From positions 62,001 to 126,000 of the forward strand of contig CAXTAY010000003.1 in assembly GCA_964242335.1 (NCBI GenBank): 64,000 bases of DNA, given 5' to 3'. The stretch comes from Lichenicoccus sp964242335 (GTDB taxonomy: Bacteria > Pseudomonadota > Alphaproteobacteria > Acetobacterales > Acetobacteraceae). The position numbers and the translations under genes were made by a program. This document shows positions 24,705 through 32,290 of this stretch, piece by piece. The notes beneath the pieces are model-generated. The model saw only the letters and a list, made by a program, of their open reading frames with translations, was not told the origin of the DNA and did not search any database. Position 1 is the first letter of the stretch; the number at the start of each line of letters is the position of its first letter.

Positions 24705-26021
24705 ATGAGCATCGTTGGGGAGCTTGCGCGACGTGCGGAGCAGGGACGTCCGGTCCGGGTCGGCCTGATCGGCTGCGGCGAGATGGGCACCGATATCGTC
24801 ACCCAGCTCTCGCTGATGCCTGGCATCGATCTGGCCGTGCTGGCGGAGATGCGCGTCGACATGGCCTGGACCGCCCTCGACATCGCGGGCATCCCGCGCG
24901 CGGCGGCACGGTCATGTTCCGGATCCACGCAGGCCGAGGAGGCGATCGGCGCTGGCAAGATCGCGATCACGCAGGATGGCACGGTGGCGTGCAAGGCCGC
25001 CCAGGTCGACGTGATCATCGATGCGACCGGCAATCCCGGCATCGGCGCCGAACTGGCGCTGCTCGCGATGCGCCACGGCAAGCACGTGGTGATGATGAAC
25101 GTCGAGGCGGACGTGACCGTCGGCGCGATGCTGGTTCGCGAGGCCCGTCGCGCCGGGGTGGGCTACTCGCTGGGTGCCGGCGATGAGCCGAGTGCGGCGA
25201 TGGAGATCATCAACTTCGTCCGCAGCCTCGGCTATCCCATCGTCGCGGCCGGGAAGGGCAAGAACAATCCGCTTCGCTACGACGCCAAGCCCGCGGAATA
25301 CGAGGAGGAGGCCCGGCTGCGGCACATGAACCCGCGCATGCTCGTCGAGTTCATCGACGGCTCCAAGACGATGATCGAGATGTGCGCGATCGCCAACGCG
25401 ACCGGGCTGGTTCCCGACCGTCCCGGCATGCACGGCCCGGCGGCGTCGCGGGAGCAGCTCTCCAGCATGCTGATCCCGGCCGCCGATGGCGGCCTGCTCT
25501 CGCGCTCCGGCGTGGTCGACTACTCCCTGGGCCACGGTGTGGCGCCGGGTGTGTTCGTGGTGATCAAGGCGCCGCATCCGCGCGTGCATGAGCGCCTGCG
25601 CGACCTCAACATGGGCCCGGGGCCGTACTTCACCTTCCTGCGTCCCTACCACCTGACCAGCCTCGAGGTGCCGCTGACGGCGGCATCGCTGGTGCTGCAC
25701 AACATGCCGCACATGCAGCCGCTCGACGAACCGGTCGCGGAATGCGGTTGCGTCGCCAAGGAGGCGCTCGTCCCGGGCGTCAGGCTCGGCAAGATCGGCG
25801 AAGATCACTACCGCGGCTGGATCACGACGGTGGAGGATGCCCGGGCAGACGCGCTGCTGCCGATGGGGCTGGCCGAGCGGGCGGTCGTGCGCAAGCCGAT
25901 CCGCATCGGCGAGATGCTCACCTACGACAACTGCGAAGTCGACGAGACGATGCAGATCGTCCGACTGCGCCGCGCCCAGGATGCGTTGTTCGCGTCATCG
26001 CCGCGACAGGTCGTCAGCTGA
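24705..26021 (+). CDS. drl: DXR-like (DRL-family) NAD(P)-dependent oxidoreductase with C-terminal SAF domain
   Basis: A 438-aa cytoplasmic enzyme. The N-terminal Rossmann motif is VGLIGCGEMGTDIVTQLSLM. The centre carries MMNVEADVTVG, SLGAGDEPSAAMEIINFV, GKGKNNPLRYDAKP and EFIDGSKTMIEMCAIANATG, and the C-terminal 90 residues form a SAF domain. From memory this pattern matches proteins often labelled homoserine dehydrogenase or FlgA-like. They include DRL of Brucella, which converts 1-deoxyxylulose 5-phosphate to 2-C-methylerythritol 4-phosphate in place of DXR. The gene heads an operon with acetoin-dehydrogenase-type E1 and E2 genes and faces a polyol PTS. Here it may run in the oxidative direction on an imported polyol phosphate. 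The family call is fairly firm; the reaction and direction are inference. Confidence 0.72.
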   Translation: MSIVGELARRAEQGRPVRVGLIGCGEMGTDIVTQLSLMPGIDLAVLAEMRVDMAWTALDIAGIPRAAARSCSGSTQAEEAIGAGKIAITQDGTVACKAAQVDVIIDATGNPGIGAELALLAMRHGKHVVMMNVEADVTVGAMLVREARRAGVGYSLGAGDEPSAAMEIINFVRSLGYPIVAAGKGKNNPLRYDAKPAEYEEEARLRHMNPRMLVEFIDGSKTMIEMCAIANATGLVPDRPGMHGPAASREQLSSMLIPAADGGLLSRSGVVDYSLGHGVAPGVFVVIKAPHPRVHERLRDLNMGPGPYFTFLRPYHLTSLEVPLTAASLVLHNMPHMQPLDEPVAECGCVAKEALVPGVRLGKIGEDHYRGWITTVEDARADALLPMGLAERAVVRKPIRIGEMLTYDNCEVDETMQIVRLRRAQDALFASSPRQVVS

Positions 26022-26073
26022 GCGTGCGCATCATCCAGGCGGGTGCAGGACGCGGCGGCGGAGCATCGCGAGC

Positions 26074-27114
26074 ATGACGGTTCAAGCCAAGTCCTTGGCC
26101 GGCCTGCAGACCGCGACGATCTCCGGCGATCGGCCCGAGATCTATGACCGGCTCTCGACCGCCCAGCTGCGGGAGGCGCTGCGGCGCATGCACCTGATCC
26201 GCCAGTTCGAGGAGGGTGCGGAGCAGGCCTACATGCGCGGCCTCATCCACGGCACGATGCACCTCTCGATCGGCCAGGAGGCGAGCGCCGTCGGCATCTG
26301 CGTCGCCCTCGCCCCGCACGACAAGATCACCTCAACGCATCGCGGCCACGGTCACTGCATCGGCAAGGGTGCCGACCCGAAGCTGATGTTCGCCGAATTC
26401 TTCGGCAAGGAGACCGGTTATTGCCGCGGCCGCGGCGGCTCGATGCACATCGCCGACGTCGGCCAGGGCAATCTCGGCGCCAACGGCATCGTCGGTGGTG
26501 GTCTGCCGATCGCGGTCGGCGCGGCACTGGCCATGCGCCAGCAGAAGCGCGACGACGTGGTGGTCTGCTTCTTCGGCGACGGCGCCTCCAACGAAGGAGC
26601 CTTCCATGAGGCGCTGAACATGGCCGCACTGTGGAAGCTGCCGGTGGTGTTCGTGTGCGAGAACAACCGCTACGGCATGTCGACCTCGACCGAACGGTCG
26701 ATGTCGGTGGCCAACGTCGCCGATCGTGGTGCCGCCTATAACATTCCCGCGCGCATCGTCGACGGCAACCGCTTCGCCGACGTGGCCGCTGCCTCGTTCG
26801 AGGCGGTCGAACGCGCACGCGGCGGTGGTGGCCCGTCGCTGATTGAGAGCAAGACCTACCGGATCCGCGGCCACTCGCGCAGCGATCGCAACCGCTACCG
26901 CAGCAAGGACGAGATCGAGGAGTGGTCGCAACGTGATCCGATCGTCCAGTTCGAGTCCGAGCTCACCGGCCTCGACATCCTCACCACCGAAGATCTGAGC
27001 TCGATCCGCCGTCAGGTCGAGACGGAGATCGTCGAGGGCATCGCGTTCGCCCAGGCCAGCCCGTCGCCCCCGGTCACGGACCTGCTCCGCGACGTCTATT
27101 CGGAGGTGCCGTGA
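26074..27114 (+). CDS. acoA: TPP-dependent dehydrogenase E1 alpha, acetoin-dehydrogenase type
   Basis: A 346-aa E1 alpha subunit. HLIRQFEEGAEQAYMRGLIH, the TSTHRGHGHCIGKGADPKLM block and GGSMHIADVGQGNLGANGIV are typical of AcoA rather than of pyruvate E1. The TPP motif GDGASNEGAFHEALNMAALW...NN is intact (near residue 168), and the phospho-loop-like RIRGHSRSDRNRYRS is present. It starts 52 bases after the DRL gene and its TGA overlaps the E1 beta ATG by one base. With E1 beta it should cleave an alpha-hydroxyketone (or a 2-oxoacid), passing the acetyl group to the lipoyl domain of the next gene. Real acetoin use cannot be excluded, but no acoR, acoX or E3 gene is here. Confidence 0.88.
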   Translation: MTVQAKSLAGLQTATISGDRPEIYDRLSTAQLREALRRMHLIRQFEEGAEQAYMRGLIHGTMHLSIGQEASAVGICVALAPHDKITSTHRGHGHCIGKGADPKLMFAEFFGKETGYCRGRGGSMHIADVGQGNLGANGIVGGGLPIAVGAALAMRQQKRDDVVVCFFGDGASNEGAFHEALNMAALWKLPVVFVCENNRYGMSTSTERSMSVANVADRGAAYNIPARIVDGNRFADVAAASFEAVERARGGGGPSLIESKTYRIRGHSRSDRNRYRSKDEIEEWSQRDPIVQFESELTGLDILTTEDLSSIRRQVETEIVEGIAFAQASPSPPVTDLLRDVYSEVP

Positions 27115-28112
27115 TGGACCAGCCCGCGCGCCAACTCACCTACGCGCAGGCGCTGCAGGAAGCGATGGCCCAGGCGATGGAGGCCGACGAGCGCGTGTTC
27201 CTGATGGGCGAGGATATCGGCGTCTATGGCGGCGCGTTCCAGGTCACCGGCAACCTGGTCGAGCGCTTCGGCGAGCACCGCGTCATCGACACGCCGATCG
27301 CCGAACTCGGCGCGGCCGGCGTCGCGGTCGGCGCCGCGCTGTGCGGCAGCCGGCCGATCCTCGAGTTCCAGTTCTCCGATTTCGCGACCCTAGCGATGGA
27401 GCAGATCGTCAACCAGGCGGCGAAGATCCGCTACATGCTCGGCGGCGCAGTGTCGGTGCCGCTGGTCATGCGCTTCCCGGCCGGGTCGGGCACCGGTGCC
27501 GCGGCGCAGCACAGCCAGAGCCTGGAGGCGTGGTTCGCGCACGTTCCGGGACTCAAGGTGATACAGCCCTCCACGCCGCACGACGCGAAGGGGATGCTGC
27601 TCAGCGCGATCGACGACCTGAACCCGGTGATGATCTTCGAGCACAAGCTGCTCTACAAGATGAAGGGCGAGGTGCCGGCGGAACCGTATCGCGTGCCGAT
27701 TGGCCGCGCGGCGACGCCCCGCCGCGGGCGCGACCTGACGATCGTCGCGAGCGCGATCATGGTGCACCGCGCGCTGGAGGCGTCGGCTGCCCTCGCGGCG
27801 GAGGGCATCGAGTGCGAGGTGATCGATCTGCGCAGCCTGCGGCCGCTCGACCGCGACACCATCATCGAGAGCGTCTCGCGCACGACCCGGCTGCTGTGCG
27901 TCTATGAAGGGGTCAAGACGCTCGGCATCGGCGCCGAGGTCAGTGCCATGATCGCCGAGAGCGAGGCCTTCGACCGCCTCGACGCGCCGATCGGCCGGCT
28001 CGGGGGGGCGGAATGTCCGCTGCCCTACAACCCGGAGATGGAGAAGGCGGCGGTGCCGCAGGTGCGCGACATCGTCGAGAAGGCGCGCGCGCTGGTGCGC
28101 GGCAGGGACTGA
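27114..28112 (+). CDS. acoB: TPP-dependent dehydrogenase E1 beta, acetoin-dehydrogenase type
   Basis: A 332-aa transketolase-like subunit. It has MGEDIGVYGGAFQVTGNLVE near residue 29, the cofactor-domain stretch ILEFQFSDFATLAMEQIVNQ and the C-terminal domain ECEVIDLRSLRPLDRDTIIE, all normal for E1 beta. ATG 27114 has GGAGG seven bases upstream and overlaps the E1 alpha stop (TGATG); GTG 27111 is possible. It assembles with the preceding product as an alpha2beta2 E1. Confidence 0.9.
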   Translation: MDQPARQLTYAQALQEAMAQAMEADERVFLMGEDIGVYGGAFQVTGNLVERFGEHRVIDTPIAELGAAGVAVGAALCGSRPILEFQFSDFATLAMEQIVNQAAKIRYMLGGAVSVPLVMRFPAGSGTGAAAQHSQSLEAWFAHVPGLKVIQPSTPHDAKGMLLSAIDDLNPVMIFEHKLLYKMKGEVPAEPYRVPIGRAATPRRGRDLTIVASAIMVHRALEASAALAAEGIECEVIDLRSLRPLDRDTIIESVSRTTRLLCVYEGVKTLGIGAEVSAMIAESEAFDRLDAPIGRLGGAECPLPYNPEMEKAAVPQVRDIVEKARALVRGRD

Positions 28113-28114
28113 GC

Positions 28115-29583
28115 ATGGCGGTCGAGATCATCTTCCCGCGCGTCGACATGGACATGAGCTCGGGTCGCGTCAGTCGCTGGCTGGTCAAGGAGGGCAGCGC
28201 GGTCGGCAAGGGCGACCCGCTGTTCGAGATCGAGACCGACAAGGCGGCGATGGAGATCGACGCTCCGGCGAGCGGCGTGCTGCGCGGCATCAGGAGTGCC
28301 GATGGCCAGGAGATCCCGGTCGGTGCCGCGGTCGGCTGGATCGTGGGCGACGGCGAGGCATGGGAAGAGCTCCCTGCCGCGGGCAGCGCATCGCCTCCTG
28401 CCGCGGCACCCGATGCGCCCGCGCACCNNNNNNNNNNNNNNNNNNNNNNNNNNNNNNNNNNNNNNNNNNNNNNNNNNNNNNNNNNNNNNNNNNNNNNNNN
28501 NNNNNNNNNNNNNNNNNNNNNNNNNNNCCTGCCGCGGGCAGCGCATCGCCTCCTGCCGCGGCACCCGATGCGCCCGCGCACCTGTCCGAGACGCCGCCGC
28601 CCGAGCCGCGGCCTGACGCGCCGCTGCGTGCGACACCTCTCGCTCGACGCGAGGCGCGGCGACGCAGGATCGATCTCGTCGGCGTCCAGGGCTCCGGGCC
28701 GCGGGGGCGCATCCTCGTTGGCGATCTGCCGGCGGCCGTGCTGCCGGCGTCCCCTGCGGCCGACACCGAGAACCGCCCGGCCCCGCCGGAGAGGATACCC
28801 GCGAACCCGGCGCGCCACGTGGTCTACCGGCAGTGGCTGGGCATGAAGCAGGGCATGCCGGTGGTGTTCCTGCACGGCTTCGGCAGTGACCAGACGAGCT
28901 GGCGCGGCGTGTGGAGCAGCCTGGAGGCGACGCACCGTATCCTGGCGATCGATCTGCCGGGTCACGGACGCTCCGAGGCGTCGCGCCGGGCGTCGTTCGC
29001 AGGCCTCGTCGACGCCGTCCAGGCCGTGCTGCACGAAGAAGGCATGTCGCGCGTCCATCTGGTCGGTCACTCGCTGGGCGGCGCGGTCGCCCTCGGCCTG
29101 GTCGAGGCGAGCGCGGTCGATATCCGCTCGCTCTGCCTGCTGGCACCGGTGGGTCTCGGGCCGGAGATCGATGACGCGTTCCTGTGCGGGCTGACGCGAT
29201 CGGAACGCGAGGAGAGCCTCGCGCCGTGGCTGCGGCGGCTGTTCGCCGACCCGGACATGGTGACGCCGGCCTTCGTGAGGGCGACGCTGAGAGGCCGCAG
29301 CGACGCCTCGAGGGCGTTCCAGGAGGCGCTGCGCGACGCGGTGTTCGCGGACGGCACCCAGACCGTCACGCTCCGCCACGTGCTGGAGCGGCTCACGATG
29401 CCCGCCAAGATCATCTGGGGGGCGCGGGACGCGATCATCCCGGCACGCCAGGCGAGGCACCTTCCCGGACTGGTGGCACTGCATACTCTGTCCGGCGGCC
29501 ATATGCCGCAGCTGGAAGAGCCACGATCGGTGGCCGCACTCATCGCCGAGGTGACCCGGAGCGCCGTCGGCGAGCGGATGTGA
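28115..29583 (+). CDS. acoC: AcoC-type E2: lipoyl domain, subunit-binding domain and alpha/beta hydrolase domain (interrupted by assembly gap)
   Basis: Starts 2 bases after E1 beta. The N-terminus (1-80) is a lipoyl domain with the lipoylated Lys in EIETDKAAMEID. A Pro/Ala linker is cut by 100 N, and beyond the gap the frame differs. The 55 bases on each side are identical. Removing the gap and one copy (155 bases) restores one frame of 437 aa. After the linker come a peripheral-subunit-binding domain (LARREARRRRIDLVGVQGSG) and an alpha/beta hydrolase with VGHSLGGA (Ser), WGARDAIIP (Asp) and SGGHMPQLEEP (His). Acetoin-cleaving E2 proteins have this fold instead of the usual acyltransferase domain. 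No E3 is encoded nearby, so a housekeeping lipoamide dehydrogenase must serve. Confidence 0.85.
28373..28582. repeat. identical 55-base flanks of the scaffold gap (contig-end overlap)
   Basis: 28373-28427 and 28528-28582 are the same 55 bases, starting CCTGCCGCGGGCAGCGCATC and ending GCGCACC. The first copy ends exactly at the first N and the second begins exactly after the last N. This is what contig ends from a k=55 assembly graph look like. Both copies encode the same linker residues (PAAGSASPPAAAPDAPAH). Confidence 0.9.
28428..28527. other. scaffold gap, exactly 100 N
   Basis: A round 100-N run is the usual placeholder for a gap of unknown size. Because the flanks overlap and the frame closes when they are merged, the real missing length is probably zero. 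All coordinates to the right are therefore probably shifted by +155 relative to the true chromosome. Confidence 0.95.
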
Positions 29584-29711
29584 TCAGGCGCCTCGGCGAG
29601 CCCCGAGACTGTGTGCGGGCACCGACCTGCTGGACGTGCATTCAATCGGCTTGCGCCGCTGCGTTGTGCGGTCGAGCGCGGCCAGCGCTCAGCCGCATGG
29701 GCACGACATGG

Positions 29712-30665
29712 TCAGGGTGAAGCCGATCCGTCATGCGTGCCGGACAGGACCGTGATGAGCTGCGCCTTCACCGTCTCGGCCCGGTGGTTCTCCACCTGGC
29801 AGGTGCCTGCCGCCTCGTGGCCGCCGCCGCCATGGCTCAGGCAGACCGCGCCGACATCGACCGGTGAGCCGCGATCGAGGATCGACTTGCCGATCGCGAA
29901 CACCGTGTTCTGCTTCCTGAGGCCCCACATGAGGTGGACGGAGATGTCGCAGCCCGGAAAGAGCGCGTAGATCGTGAAGCGGTTGCCGCCGTAGATCACC
30001 TCCTCGTCGCGCAGGTCGAGAAGTGCCAGCTTGCCGTGCACCGTGGTGCAGCGTCGGATCTGTGCCGCGAACTGCTCGCGATGGGCCATGTAGAGCTCGA
30101 CCCGCTCCCTCACGTCCGGCATCGCCAGCACCTCCTCGATCGTGCTGTCGCGGCACCGCTCGATGAGCTGCATCATGAGGTCGTAGTTGGAGATGCGGAA
30201 GTCGCGGAACCGGCCGAGTCCGGTGCGGCTGTCCATGAGGAAGTTGAGCAGCACCCAGCCCTGCGGGTCGAGGATCTCGTCGCGGGTGAACCGCGCGGAG
30301 TCCGCCTGATCGACCGCCGCCATGAGTTCCGGACTGATCCGCGGGAAGGCGCCCGCACCCCCGTAATAGTTGTAGACGACGCGGGCGGCGGAGGCGGCGT
30401 CCGGGTCGATGACGTGGTTGGCGTAGCTGCGGTCGCCCTTGCGCGAGACCTCGCTCGCATGATGGTCGAAGGCGAGGTGGCAGCCTTCGACGTAGGGCAG
30501 GTTCGTCACGACGTCGCGCGCCGTGACCGGCACGACGCCGTCCTGCATATCCTTGGGATGGACGAACTTGATCTCGTCGATCAGGTCGATCTCGCGGAGC
30601 AGCATGCCGCAGACGAGGCCGTCGAAATCACTCCGGGTGACGAGCCGATGCTTGTGGGATGCCAT
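29712..30665 (-). CDS. DHH-family phosphoesterase
   Basis: A 317-aa cytoplasmic protein. It has the N-terminal metal motif RSDFDGLVCGML (residues 11-22), the DHH motif in LAFDHHASEVSRKG (near 65), a later Asp in ELMAAVDQADSARF, and the C-terminal DHHA1 loop LSHGGGGHEAAGTC (near 285). DHH enzymes hydrolyse phosphodiesters or pyrophosphates (oligonucleotides, cyclic dinucleotides, polyphosphate). The length suits exopolyphosphatase- or NrnA-like members; which substrate applies cannot be read from sequence. It converges on the acoC-like gene and follows the MFS gene on the opposite strand order. Confidence 0.85.
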   Translation of the reverse strand: MASHKHRLVTRSDFDGLVCGMLLREIDLIDEIKFVHPKDMQDGVVPVTARDVVTNLPYVEGCHLAFDHHASEVSRKGDRSYANHVIDPDAASAARVVYNYYGGAGAFPRISPELMAAVDQADSARFTRDEILDPQGWVLLNFLMDSRTGLGRFRDFRISNYDLMMQLIERCRDSTIEEVLAMPDVRERVELYMAHREQFAAQIRRCTTVHGKLALLDLRDEEVIYGGNRFTIYALFPGCDISVHLMWGLRKQNTVFAIGKSILDRGSPVDVGAVCLSHGGGGHEAAGTCQVENHRAETVKAQLITVLSGTHDGSASP

Positions 30666-30711
30666 GGTCGTTCCATGCCGTTCGTTTCGGCGGAACCATA
30701 GCCGGCAGTTC

Positions 30712-32079
30712 CTAAGATTGGGTTACCAGCGGGTCGCCGGCCGTGCCCTGGCGGGCCGGGTGCTGCAGTCGCGAGAGCCGCCGCTGCGCCGCCAGCAGCG
30801 CCACGATCGTCACCAGGGCGGTGAAGCCCAGATACAGACCCGGACTGCGCGGATCCCCCGTGGTCTTCATCAGCCAGGTGTTGATGAACGGTGCGAAACC
30901 CCCGAACATCGCGATGCCGATCGCGTAGCCGACCGACAGGCCGACGCCGCGCCGGCGGACCGGAAACACCAGGCCCATGAAGCCGGTCAGCGGCGCGTTG
31001 TACAGCAGCCCGATCAGGGTGAGGCCGATCGGCAGCAAGAACAGCATCACCGGGCTCGGCCATAGCGAGAGCAGCATGAAGGCCGGATATCCAGTGGCCA
31101 GCACGGCGGCGCAGGAGAGCAGCATCAGGAGGCTCCGGTGCGACCTGTCGAAGCGCTCGGCGATGCGAAGCCGCAGCGGTGTCATCGCCAGCGTCGCGAC
31201 GTAGACCAGGAATATCGTCCCCAGCGCGGATCCGGCCGTCATGTGCAGCTGGGTCATGGCGTAGGTCGGCAGGTAGACGACCAGATAGGTCTGGGCGGTG
31301 CCGATCGCGACCATGCCGGCGGCGATGACGACGCCGCTCGGTGTCTGTGCATCGGCGGGACCCTTCCGCTGCCGCTGCGAGAGGAAGGTCGGGGCCTCCA
31401 GCAGCCGGCGACGCAGCATCAGCGCGACCGGTCCGGCAAGCACTCCGACGGCGAAGGCGATCCGGAACGCCGAGAGATGGAAGGGCAACAGGGCGGGGTC
31501 GTAGCTGAGCGCCCAGGCCACGCCCGAGGCCAGCAGGCTGGCGACATACTGGCTGGTTCCCTGCCAGCTCGCCGCGCGTGTCTCGCCGCCGACCGAATGT
31601 TCCATCATCAGCGCGGTCGAGCTGCCGAATTCGCCTCCCAGGGCGAAACCCTGGATCAGCCGCGCCGCCAGGATCCCCAGCGGGGCGCCGATCCCGATCG
31701 CAGCACGACCCGGCATCAGCGCGATCATGGCACCGGCGAGCGTCATCAGCTGGACCGACAAGGTCATGCAGGCGATGCGTCCTCGCCGATCGGCGTAGGC
31801 GCCGAGGATCAACGCGCCGACGGGCCTGGCGAGGAACGAGACGCCGAAGGTTCCGAAGGTCAGGAGCAGCCGGGTGGTGGCGTCCCTGCCGGGGAAGAAG
31901 GTCGCGGCGATCGAGGAGGCGAAGAAGCCGTAGATGATGAAGTCGTAGAACTCCAGCGCGTTGCCGATCGAGGCGCCGATGATCATGTGCGCCCGCCGGA
32001 CGGGTGGGTTGGCGAGCGGTTCGGACGCCAGCGTCGAGGAGGCGGTCGGCCCGTCGGCTCCGGTCTCGGATGACGGCAT
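30712..32079 (-). CDS. MFS transporter, metabolite:H+ symporter (MHS) type
   Basis: A 455-aa permease with 12 helices. IGASIGNALEFYDFIIYGFF in helix 1 is the MHS family signature (citrate, proline/betaine, alpha-ketoglutarate and shikimate carriers). RPVGALILGAYADRRGRIAC is the conserved 2-3 loop. ATG 32079 follows GGAGG. The exact substrate is unknown. It lies upstream of the DHH gene on the same strand, 46 bases apart, and diverges from the next MFS gene. Confidence 0.88.
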   Translation of the reverse strand: MPSSETGADGPTASSTLASEPLANPPVRRAHMIIGASIGNALEFYDFIIYGFFASSIAATFFPGRDATTRLLLTFGTFGVSFLARPVGALILGAYADRRGRIACMTLSVQLMTLAGAMIALMPGRAAIGIGAPLGILAARLIQGFALGGEFGSSTALMMEHSVGGETRAASWQGTSQYVASLLASGVAWALSYDPALLPFHLSAFRIAFAVGVLAGPVALMLRRRLLEAPTFLSQRQRKGPADAQTPSGVVIAAGMVAIGTAQTYLVVYLPTYAMTQLHMTAGSALGTIFLVYVATLAMTPLRLRIAERFDRSHRSLLMLLSCAAVLATGYPAFMLLSLWPSPVMLFLLPIGLTLIGLLYNAPLTGFMGLVFPVRRRGVGLSVGYAIGIAMFGGFAPFINTWLMKTTGDPRSPGLYLGFTALVTIVALLAAQRRLSRLQHPARQGTAGDPLVTQS

Positions 32080-32290
32080 CACTGGGCCTCCACGGTTCTC
32101 GACGATCACGAAGCAGGTCTCGTGCCAGTCCGGCGCGGCCGGCTGATGCACTGCCGCAGCGTCGCCCACTGGGATCGGGATCTCCGCGCTCAGCGTGGGG
32201 CATCTTATGCGGACTGGCAGGTCGCGCTAGACAAGCCGTACCCGATCGCGAGGCACCATGGTCCAGATCCCCTGCGGCACCTCCTCGTAG

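Noticed and set aside
28373..28582. A biological tandem duplication in the acoC-like linker
   Set aside because: Copies end exactly at the N run and merging them restores the reading frame; contig-end overlap explains it better.
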